From the NCBI GenBank assembly GCA_900617975.1, contig UZAE01012170.1:26573-47683 (forward strand): DNA of 21,111 bases, written 5' to 3'. Shown here in pieces: positions 9,251 through 16,676 of this stretch. Both the position numbers and the translations under genes were made by a program. Each line of letters begins with the position of its first letter. Positions within the stretch are counted from its first letter, which is position 1. The notes under the pieces were generated by a model. It saw only the letters and a list, made by a program, of their open reading frames with translations. It did not search any database and had not been told where the DNA came from. The DNA is from Rodentolepis nana (Eukaryota; Platyhelminthes; Cestoda; Cyclophyllidea; Hymenolepididae).

Positions 9251-10359
9251 ACGACGATTTGGTTTAACTCCATACGAGACATCGCATCGGCGACCACGTT
9301 GCTAGCACCGTCGATATGGCGAATGTCATTAGTGAATTGCAATATGAAGTCTAAATGTCGAGTCTCTCTTGGAGAATGACGGTCTGAAGTAGCTCCCATA
9401 GCATAGATCAATGGCTTATGGTCAGTGAAAATGGTGAAAAGTCGTCCCTCCAATATATAACGGAAGTGCTTGACTGCTAAGTAAATAGCTAGAAGTTCCC
9501 TGCCGAATGTGCTATAGCGTGTTTCCCTTGTGGTGAGCTTTTTCGAGAAGGACAGGGGTTGCATTTCATCTCGGACAAACTGCTGCAAAACTGCTCCGAC
9601 TGCCACATTGGATGCGTCTCTCTTAAGGACAAGGCGTGTCCCGATAGAAGTATTGAGATGGTTTATAGTGGTAGCCTTTGCCAGCTCTTGTTTGACCAGA
9701 AGGAACGCTGATTCTACTTCCGGTGTCGTTTTGAAATGCTTCGGATTACTCTTGAGCAAATCTGTTAGAGGCTGAAGGACTTGTGCGCACTGCGGAATGA
9801 ATCTTCCATAATAGTTTACAAAGCCGAGTAAAAGGCGAAGGCTCTTCACGGATTGTGGGAGGGGGTAATCCATGATGGATTGAGTCTTCTCGGATAGAGG
9901 CGTGATCCCACGACCGTCGATGTGGTGACCAAGGAAATCGATCGCGGCCAGGCCGAATTTACACTTTTCGGGGTTAACCGCGATTCCGTATTGTTGAAGA
10001 CGTTCAAACACCTGTTGCAGGTGTTGTTTGTGCTCGTCCGGGTTGGAGCTGGCGATGAGCACATCGTCGATATAGGTAAAGACGAAATCTAACCCTCGAA
10101 AAACTTGATCCATGAAACGTTGGAATGATTGCGCCGCGTTGCGGAGGCTGAAAGGCATGCGCAGGTACTCAAACAAACCGAATGGTGTTATTACCGCAGT
10201 CTTTGCAATGTCTTCGGCCGCCATCGGGATTTGATGGTAAGTCGAAAGGAGGTCAAGCTTAGAGAAAATGATTTTTCCTTGTAACTGCAACGAAAAATCA
10301 TGGATATGGGATATCGGTCGAGGACAGTGATTCGATTTAGAGCCCGGTAGTCTCCGCAC
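9133..10359 (-). pseudogene. Retrotransposon reverse transcriptase palm/thumb and RNase H
   Basis: The homologous part starts near 10310. RT motif A is [12 protein letters not shown], the next block is [18 protein letters not shown] and the catalytic box is [11 protein letters not shown]; thumb and connection follow ([20 protein letters not shown]). RNase H has all four acidic residues: Asp in [12 protein letters not shown], Glu in [11 protein letters not shown], Asp in FTDHKPL and Asp in VADAMSR. One substitution stands out: the usually conserved Gly of MPFGL is Ser here, which one G-to-A change would explain. The homology leaves this frame near 9250; the tail from there to 9133 is out of frame with the integrase linker. 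Confidence 0.95.
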
Positions 10360-10688
10360 GGTCTCCAGTCACCGTTTTTCTTCACGACCATGTGCAATGG
10401 GGAAGTCCAAGGACTGTTTGAGGGTCGAACGATGCCTAACGTAACCATGTTTTGGAATTCCTGTTTGGCTGCGCGTAGTTTGTCAGGGTGCAGACGGCGA
10501 GCCCTTGCGAAGACTGGTTGTCCTGTCGTACTGATATGGTGATGCACCCCATGTTTTGGCTCCAGCATTTCTGCTTGTGCACGGAAGAGCGATGGGAATT
10601 CAGATAACAACTTAGCGAAAGGGTTCGTAGTTGGAAGGACAACATTAAGACCGAAAGTATTTTTGGGTTCTGTAGAACACCCCACTCA
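10300..10688 (-). pseudogene. Retrotransposon RT, N-terminal fingers
   Basis: This frame directly follows the protease, separated only by an in-frame TGA (10686-10688). It contains the entry to [22 protein letters not shown], the fingers motif [15 protein letters not shown] and [16 protein letters not shown], then DRYPI. Between about 10300 and 10320 the frame is lost; the expected HIHDF stretch is found in the neighbouring frame. The spacing suggests a small deletion rather than a single-base change. Beyond that point this frame runs on as an out-of-frame tail to 10191. Confidence 0.9.
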
Positions 10689-11063
10689 CGATGACGTGGC
10701 GTTATCCTGTAGGGTTCTGTCTCGGAGGTTGACTAATAACTGGAACTTGGGATTTTTAACATCTGCGATAATAAAGGTGAAGGGGAACTTTTGACGGAGG
10801 CCTAAGTCTATGTAAAGGAACTTCCGGACGTAGACGGTAATCTTAGAGTTGTTGGCTGCAAAAAGTGGGTTTCGGGTTGGTTTTAGACAACGTTTTTCTA
10901 GTATATGAGGAATAACGCTGACTTCGGAACCCGTGTCGACCAAAAATTTGATCTTTGAATTTCAGTCAGTGACATGGAGGAGGGGACTTTGGAAATGGCC
11001 AGGGTCAGTAGTCGCCTTTACTGTCTGGCGTTGGAGTATTTCGATGAGCCCCTCTTTTGATAT
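10686..11063 (-). pseudogene. Retrotransposon aspartic protease, start of pol
   Basis: The pol frame is open from 11063 and overlaps the end of gag by about 45 nt in the -1 frame. The protease active site is FLVDTGSEVSVIP (Asp-Thr-Gly, codons near 10940-10932), followed by NNSKITVYV as the flap region and FIIADVKNPKFQLL near the end. Two in-frame TGA codons break it: one at 10962-10964 just before the active site and one at 10686-10688 at the junction with RT. Both are explained most simply as point mutations from Trp or Arg codons; recoding is possible but nothing supports it. Confidence 0.88.
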
Positions 11064-11827
11064 TTACAACCGGTTACGCACTTCTGGGCCTCGTCTCCGA
11101 ATGTCCTGTGTTAAAAGCAGATGGAATTATGACGCTTGTAGGGACTTCGGTATCGTCTTCGGGGCTCAGAACGTTGTCGGTCGCGCTCTTCAGGGTGGTT
11201 GCGCTGGGAGACGAGGTCTACCACGATTAGAGACAGATTTTTTTATCTGTTCGTTAATTGCGTCAAGTTGCTTGTTGTCGGTACTAGTAGAATTTGAAGT
11301 CTTGACCGCATTAATTTCCGGCTTATGATAAAACAACGATGGACTATATCGGCCACTTCCGCCAGTTTATCCAAGTTATCTTGGTTTGGGTGTGCCGCGA
11401 TGTGAGCAGGTAGGTTGTTCCGCCAAAGATCCTTTATGAAATTGTCACCCAAATCATAAATACCAGCCAGGGAGCGGATATGAAGTAGAAGCTCAGAAGG
11501 AGAACGATCCCTGAGTTCGACTTGGGACATTATTTGCTGCAATTGGTCCTCTCGCGGAGCAGAAAAACTATTGATGACGGCATGCTTGAGTTGATCGTAC
11601 GAGTCGCCATCTAGCGGCTTGGAGATAATATGTCTGAACTATTTGACTATCGTAGTCGGGAGCGATCCTGTAACATATTGTAACCATGTTGTTCGCTTGT
11701 TAATACTTTTTGCCTCAAGAATGTTTTCGAACTGCGTAAACCAGATATCAGGGCATTGGGGGTCAAAAACCGGATTGCACACAGAGAAACCGAGTGTATC
11801 GGAGTTTAGATTAAACTCTTTGGACAT
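11018..11827 (-). pseudogene. Retrotransposon gag with CHCC zinc finger
   Basis: The ATG at 11827 opens the capsid region; PVFDPQCPDIWFTQFE resembles the N-terminal capsid block of CsRn1-type Gags and ELLLHIRSLAG lies in the C-terminal half. An in-frame TAG breaks it at 11639-11641. The reading shifts near 11325 and returns to the first frame between about 11225 and 11185, so two indels compensate. An Arg/Ser-rich stretch (near 11180-11130) leads into the zinc finger, whose Cys, His, Cys, Cys codons lie at 11117-11119, 11108-11110, 11078-11080 and 11066-11068. The spacing C-x2-H-x9-C-x3-C is the unusual CsRn1-clade form. A TAA (11111-11113) sits inside the finger between its first Cys and the His. 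The frame ends at TAA 11018-11020. Confidence 0.85.
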
Positions 11828-12005
11828 CGTGATTTGGTAGGAGGACGGAAGTAGAATACTTGAGTAGATTGAACAAAACGAAAAGTATTCGCCGAATAAG
11901 TAAAAGAAGGTGCTTTTGTTGAACCGGGCGAGTTTAGCGATTGAAAGGAAGTCGCGATACCAGAGAGATTATTCCGCTGCTGAGAGGTTGCAGTCAGGCT
12001 TAATT

Positions 12006-12020
12006 ACGTCAGGATCACCA
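12006..12020 (-). other. Primer-binding site, tRNA-Trp-like
   Basis: On the minus strand TGGTGATCCTGACGT starts three bases inside the 5' LTR. From memory, metazoan tRNA-Trp with CCA would give TGGTGACCCCGACGT; the two mismatches are both C-to-T. CsRn1-clade elements are known to use tRNA-Trp. Confidence 0.75.
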
Positions 12021-12023
12021 AAT

Positions 12024-12280
12024 TGTAGCGGTTTAGCTACCTCAATAACCTTGACTATTCTCAGAAATCTCTATAACAATTTCCTCCCAATCGAAAGTCC
12101 CTGCGAATTAGCACGGAATACGTTTATTCGGTACGTATATAGATAGCGAAGTGTGTGTTTGGTAAAGCGATTAGTTATCAGATAATTCTAGCATGATTCG
12201 TGGGAACATTAATAGCGAAATATTTCTGAGTAGTATTCTATAGCAGGATTTCTATTTGGTCATTGATGGAATTTCCCACA
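12024..12280 (-). repeat. 5' LTR of the retrotransposon
   Basis: Positions 12024-12270 match the 3' LTR at 7549-7795 with two transitions in 247 bp, about 0.8 percent. The outer edge differs: if the LTR starts at the TG read at 12280 (TGTGGGAAAT) its first ten bases do not match the other LTR. The edge may have been replaced or lost; in that case the LTR ends at 12270. Confidence 0.88.
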
Positions 12281-12544
12281 GATCACAAGAATGAAAATGC
12301 TCTACATGAAAGAAAAAGGGCATTTTAGAACAACAAAATATCTAACTAAATAATTTTAGCAAAAAGCATTACTAAATGATAAACGCGAATCACATAAACA
12401 AAATTTCGACCATTTAAGAACGGGATTAAAAACGTAAACATAGGTGAAAAGACTTTAATACAAATAATTTGTAAAAATGAGATACAAGGCATACAGATTT
12501 ATACACGGCACTTCGCACGGAGCGAAGTGAAGGAAGAGAACTCA

Positions 12545-13004
12545 TTACGATTGGAAACTTCGCTTAGACTGAATTTCATCAAGAATTTGCTGAAGTTCCT
12601 CTTCAGGAAATCGGGCATTTTCCAAACTGGGAATAAGTACCTTTGCCTCCTCAGCTGTATCTGGAAGAAGATTTGCTATAGCGGCCAACTCGAAATTGTG
12701 AAATCTCTTTTGCGCTAACAAGCTAAAAGGCAATTATAATTTTTTATAGTCTAACTCACTTTCGCACACTTTCAATAGTATCGCGGTTGTTAAATTTAGA
12801 AAATTGTGTGGCATAATTGTACGTCTTTGTGAAATTAGCAGAAAGTTCAACCTCATGAGCAAGGTTGGTTTCATTCTGCTTTTTCCTATTTTCTAACAAA
12901 AATTTCACTTCCGAAATCATCAGAGTTTCTGCATTTTCGAACTCCGGCGGAAATTTCAATTCTTTGGCATCAGATTCGTCATTAACAGCTCTCATCTGAG
13001 ACAT
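12545..13004 (-). CDS. POLR2D: RNA polymerase II subunit RPB4 (POLR2D), two exons
   Basis: Exons 12760-13004 and 12545-12722 on the minus strand give 423 nt, 140 residues plus stop; human RPB4 has 142. RPB4 pairs with RPB7 to form the stalk of RNA polymerase II, with roles in initiation and RNA binding. Family motifs are clear: [44 protein letters not shown] in exon 1, then [28 protein letters not shown] and the C-terminal [16 protein letters not shown], which is almost invariant in animals. The 37-nt intron (12723-12759) has a GTGAGT donor and TTTTAG acceptor and splits a codon after its second base. The stop codon is 264 bp from the LTR edge of the retrotransposon. No canonical AATAAA was seen right after the stop; a TATAAA-like hexamer lies near 12510. 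Confidence 0.96.
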
Positions 13005-14586
13005 ATTGAAAGATTACGATGAATGATAGAAAATCGCGCCAATGCGCAAAAAATCTGACATAACCTGACATAATTGCTTCGTGTTCCAAAGAGAATTTCA
13101 GGATTGCTTAAATTATTTAATTACAATTTATTTTAATATAAAGTCTTTACATTGGATGAATAATAGGCAACGGTTATAATGCCATTTAATATGATCGAGA
13201 ATTAAATTCTACAGACTCAGCTGTTTGGCATATTAATTTAATGAAATCTAATCATTTTATGAGGATTTAAAACCGTATATTTTCTTAAATAATACCATGA
13301 ACAAATTTTTCTTCTTTCCAAAAATGTCAGGTCATTTTTGCGGAAGGAAGTTAAATTATGCTTCTTTTGGTTAAAAAGGATATATTTAGGTAAGCTTTAG
13401 ACCAAAAGTTTAAGTTTTTTGTTTATTTTCTATTTCCCTAAAAAACTGACCTTAAACTCATAATTTGATCTTTCGAACCTTGATGATGTCAAAGTTTGTT
13501 TGATGGAATAATAAAATTGAACAAAACCTTGAATGCATACCAACATTGTTGATGCAATCATTACCCTGTTGATATGCTACAAATCTGCAAAGGCTAAAAA
13601 TTGTGAAACCACTAAATAAACGTGAATAAAAGTGCCAATTATTGCTAAGTGATTACTTTTAATAAATCAGAAGTGATTGCTTAATTAACAGAATGAATAT
13701 TTACTCTAGTAATAATCGAACAATAGATCCTCTTAATCTTTTGGCACTTTAATTCAATATAAAAAACAAAGTTGCATAATACATTCGGTTTTTATAATCT
13801 ATTTTACCTAAAAAAGAAGAAATTTGAACTGAACAACTATGGCAAAGGAAGCCTTTATATGTAACATAGAAACTTTATGGGGATTCAGTGACCAAAGCTT
13901 GAAATATCCTTTGGAGAAACTTGAAGTTTCAAAACTTTAGAAAAAAGAATATGGGTTAATGAACATTGATATTATTTCACTCACATTAAAGAGCGGTAGG
14001 ATTTATCGATAATTATATGCCAAAATAAATTAAATATTTAACATAAATTAAAATTACACTAACATGGACTTTAGTTTACGCAATGCCGAACTTATTCGAC
14101 TAAACGCTTTATGAAGACTGTTATCAGTGTTCCTTTGATTGTTATCATTCATATATGAGAATTAAACTATATAGCAAATTCAAAAGCAATGATAACTTAA
14201 AGCAAAATGTTAAGATAACTTTATTTAGGTGAATATATCCTGGCCTGAACCAGGATTCCTGCATAATATTGGAAATCTAAAAATAACAATTGATCGACAA
14301 CTGGGAGAGTCGATACTGAATTCAATTACCTAGAAACTTTCTGAACGTGTCTGGTGAAATTTTGCCGCTCTAAACAATTTGGGTGAGTTGTGCCGCTTTT
14401 TGGGGTCAAATTGGGGCTTTCTTATTATTTGTAAATGTTCACTGGATTTTTACTATATTCTTTTGAAACTTGTGTTATGATAATATTGTTTTGCAATTGC
14501 TAATTTTACGAGGCGCCTAGTCCGCTTTTAATATTTTAATTCCACCACCCATTTATATTGTCTCACATCTAGAAATCTAATGCTGC
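13005..14586. other. Gene-free stretch between divergent genes
   Basis: This AT-rich stretch separates RPB4 (-) from the unidentified gene at 14587 (+) and must contain the RPB4 promoter. I see no exon or RNA gene. Near 14360-14415 the words TGCCGCT and CAATTTGGG / CAAATTGGGG each occur twice about 28 nt apart, a possible small degenerate tandem repeat. Confidence 0.5.
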
Positions 14587-15246
14587 ATGAGTGAATGGTA
14601 CAATCTATACCTAATTGATTTCGGCCCAACTGTTAATAATCTGGAGAAAATCGAAGACTTTGAGGCATTTTTGTTGTGGAAAATATATTCCTTCGTAAAC
14701 TCGGCAATGTTGGTGTCAAGTCGGACGTGAACAGTGATTTAATTCTTTATTCCCATGACCCATTAATGGGTTTCTCTTATGCATTCTTCCCGGTATTTCA
14801 CTTTAACCATTCTACTGATGTTATAATTTTGCCATTTTTGAATTGGCGTCGTGTTCGCTTTTAACGTATGTATTCAGACTCATTTTCTCCTCGATTTCGC
14901 TCTGTTGTACAGATTGAGAGAAAAAACCTACAAAACCACGAAGGTTCTAATAATGACATTCACGAATCCTCGGTAGATGAGCTTGTGGCACACATATCCC
15001 GATTCCGGCCGACGAAAATGTACATCATAGCATACCATGCAAACCTATGCGTGAGTCGCAGCGATTATCATGTTCTTTCACTAACCTAAGGGCTACAATG
15101 TACACCAAAGGGGAATTCTGATCTCTTTAAGTGAAAAATCACCGGAAATGCCAGATGAATTTTCAAAAACCCTTCCACAATTGGACTCGAATATACGTAG
15201 AAAAGGGAAATCGCTAAGACTAATAATATTCGAATTTTCCATTTAG
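14587..15246 (+). CDS. Unidentified spliced gene directly upstream of COX19
   Basis: My model has exons 14587-14694, 14913-15050 and 15091-15246 (402 nt, 133 residues plus stop). Both introns are GT-AG: 14695-14912 (218 nt; donor GTAAAC, acceptor after a long pyrimidine tract ending GTTGTACAG) and 15051-15090 (40 nt; donor GTGAGT). Alternatively translation starts at the ATG at 14868, in frame with exon 2, and the first exon is not used. I do not recognise the product. It has WYNLYLIDFGPTVNNLEKI at its N-terminus, DELVAHISRFRPTKMYIIAY in the middle and a Lys-rich end; no membrane segment. The TAG at 15244-15246 lies 2 nt before the COX19 ATG, which may mean a polycistronic unit or that these are 5' exons of COX19 itself. 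Confidence 0.42.
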
Positions 15247-15248
15247 AG
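15242..15248 (+). promoter_or_regulatory. Candidate splice acceptor at the COX19 start
   Basis: TTTAG ends at 15246, 2 nt before the COX19 ATG, and is preceded by a pyrimidine-rich stretch and a CTAATA branch-like word near 15220. The same TAG is the stop codon of the upstream reading frame. It could accept a trans-spliced leader, or be the acceptor of a cis-intron starting at 15197 (GTAGAA) or 15130 (GTGAAA), both of which would keep frame with COX19. Confidence 0.55.
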
Positions 15249-15530
15249 ATGGGAGATGCTGGAGCCTACTCAAACACTCGAATTCGCGTAAGGCCACCGG
15301 ACAAAGGGAGCTTCCCACTAGACCACAAAGGAATCTGTAACGTAATGCGCGAAAAATGGATGAACTGCATGAAATCTAATTCCTGGGAAAGCAGTAAGTG
15401 CAGAGTAGAGTCCGCCGCCTATCTTCAGTGTCGAATTGAGCACAACCTAATGAGCCCAGAAGAGACGACCAAACTAGGTTTTAATGAAGAGGAGTGGGAG
15501 AGAGCAACAAGAATTCAATCGAAAATGTAA
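15249..15530 (+). CDS. COX19: Cytochrome c oxidase assembly factor COX19
   Basis: A single open exon encodes 93 residues; human COX19 has 90. COX19 is a twin-CX9C protein of the mitochondrial intermembrane space needed for copper delivery during complex IV assembly, imported and oxidised by the MIA40 relay. The hallmark RPPDKGSFPLDH is present near residue 15. Both CX9C motifs are exact: CNVMREKWMNC and CRVESAAYLQC, and the segment after them includes KLGF as in other COX19 proteins. The ATG at 15249 fits the family start. Just upstream is a good 3' splice site (branch-like CTAATA, pyrimidines, TTTAG at 15242-15246), used either for spliced-leader addition or by a cis-intron. AATAAA at 15556-15561 is its polyadenylation signal. 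Confidence 0.96.
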   Translation: MGDAGAYSNTRIRVRPPDKGSFPLDHKGICNVMREKWMNCMKSNSWESSKCRVESAAYLQCRIEHNLMSPEETTKLGFNEEEWERATRIQSKM

Positions 15531-15555
15531 CCTTTAGAGGCGGCCAATTGTGTGA

Positions 15556-15561
15556 AATAAA
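15556..15561 (+). terminator. Polyadenylation signal of COX19
   Basis: AATAAA lies 26 nt past the COX19 stop codon and 75 bp before the LSM3 stop on the other strand. Confidence 0.8.
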
Positions 15562-15598
15562 TCAATATCAGTGACTGAACTTCTTTTTCGAAAATACA

Positions 15599-15604
15599 TT
15601 TATT
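15599..15604 (-). terminator. Polyadenylation signal of LSM3
   Basis: AATAAA on the minus strand, about 33 nt past the LSM3 stop. A second AATAAA (15636-15641) overlaps the stop codon itself but is probably too early to be the main signal. Confidence 0.6.
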
Positions 15605-15636
15605 TGAGGCGTTGGGGCGGGTGATATATACAAGGT

Positions 15637-16046
15637 TTATTGTTCAGATCGAGGTGGAGAGATGAGAACGATGCCATCTCCACGAACAAAAAGGAGAGGG
15701 ATCTTTCTCTTAGAAGTCTTGTAAATTTCCTCGAATGTTTCTTCAACTAATTCCAGTGTGGTAATTGTTTCTTCGACGTTACCGAGGATAAGATTGAGAT
15801 GAGAATCGAATGCCTAATGTAGAAAAACATTAAAAATGGATAAAAACAATGGGAATAAGTTCGCAAATTCTTACATGTAGGGTACCAGTCAGCTCGCGAT
15901 TGTGTCGCATTTTAACAAAAACCTTCTCATCAAGACTAAGTCGAACCAAGTCCAATGGTTCTTCAACTAATACTGGCTGCTCAAACTAAGGAGAAATAAT
16001 GAAAATAAAATACGCCTACGGATGTAGCTTCTTTTTCTTCTTCCAT
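15637..16046 (-). CDS. LSM3: U6 snRNA-associated Sm-like protein LSM3, three exons
   Basis: Exons 16020-16046, 15875-15985 and 15637-15813 on the minus strand make 315 nt, 104 residues plus stop; human LSM3 has 102. LSM3 is a ring subunit of both LSM2-8 (binds the U6 snRNA 3' end in the nucleus) and LSM1-7 (mRNA decapping and decay in the cytoplasm). The Sm1 motif is seen as [18 protein letters not shown] with [19 protein letters not shown], and Sm2 as [18 protein letters not shown] short Glu/Lys-rich N-terminus comes from the 27-nt first exon. Introns are 34 nt (15986-16019) and 61 nt (15814-15874), GT-AG and in phase 0. The exon 1 start is the only ATG that fits. The gene is convergent with COX19, with 106 bp between stop codons. 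Confidence 0.96.
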
Positions 16047-16651
16047 AGAGGATATCGGGCGACCGTCAAACGTGCAACCTTCCAAATAGGCGGAACGATT
16101 TGACCAATAAGAGTTTAGGTTCAGTTAATATAAATCATTGCCATATTATTGAGCGCAAATGTACGCACTGAATTTAATAATAAATCATATTTAGTTTTTT
16201 CGCTCAAATCTAGCATAAATTTTCTATTTTCAAACATAATTATCAATAATTAAAGCCTTTAGCAACGACGCACTAATATTTCATTTGAGAATAAAATTCA
16301 TATAAATAAAATATTAAAGCTTATTTCCCCTTCCGTTTCATGGGTGTCTATGGAGCCCTATTGAATTTATTGGTTGTCCATTAATGCAATAATCTTTGAA
16401 CTCCCTTGACGGGGTAGGTAATTAATTTCGACGTACATGTAACAACGAAAGGAAATATGGAATCTCCTAAACTTTTTGATATTGGCTATGATAGTATATA
16501 TTCACTAACCTCTAATCGCCTCTTTTTCTACAAGGCTTTATTTAGCGTGTTACTCCAATGATTTAAAAGGAGAATCATTTCCTTATCCAAGCTGTAGATG
16601 TGTTTCTATAAAGTTAATAACACACTAGGCTTTGAAATATTCTGTGCTGCC

Positions 16652-16676
16652 ATCGCGAATGATTAGCATTCGCGAT
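16652..16676. repeat. Perfect 10-bp hairpin, ATTAG loop
   Basis: Arms ATCGCGAATG and CATTCGCGAT are exact complements around the 5-nt loop ATTAG. The stem is GC-richer than its AT-rich surroundings and contains two CGCGA words. There is no T-run or adjacent gene end to suggest a terminator. Confidence 0.75.

Larger units (their letters stand above)
7549..12280 (-). mobile_element. Degraded Ty3/gypsy LTR retrotransposon, CsRn1-like
   Basis: The element is 4.73 kb and lies on the minus strand: 5' LTR 12024-12280, primer-binding site, gag, protease, RT, RNase H, integrase, polypurine tract, 3' LTR 7549-7808. This pol order (RT/RNase H before integrase) defines Ty3/gypsy. The Gag zinc finger is C-x2-H-x9-C-x3-C, not the usual CCHC, and the primer site resembles the 3' end of tRNA-Trp; both are, to my knowledge, marks of the CsRn1 clade described from flukes and also found in insects. 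The flanking 4-mers are GACC (7545-7548) and GATC (12281-12284), perhaps a 4-bp target duplication with one change. There is no env-like frame. At least three in-frame stops and five frame changes (besides the gag/pol overlap) make this copy non-coding. Confidence 0.95.

Noticed and set aside
14676..14864. Open frame read as a possible ribosomal protein L22-like fragment
   Set aside because: A faint resemblance of the preceding segment to the RPL22 N-terminus does not continue; the region is better explained as the 218-nt intron.
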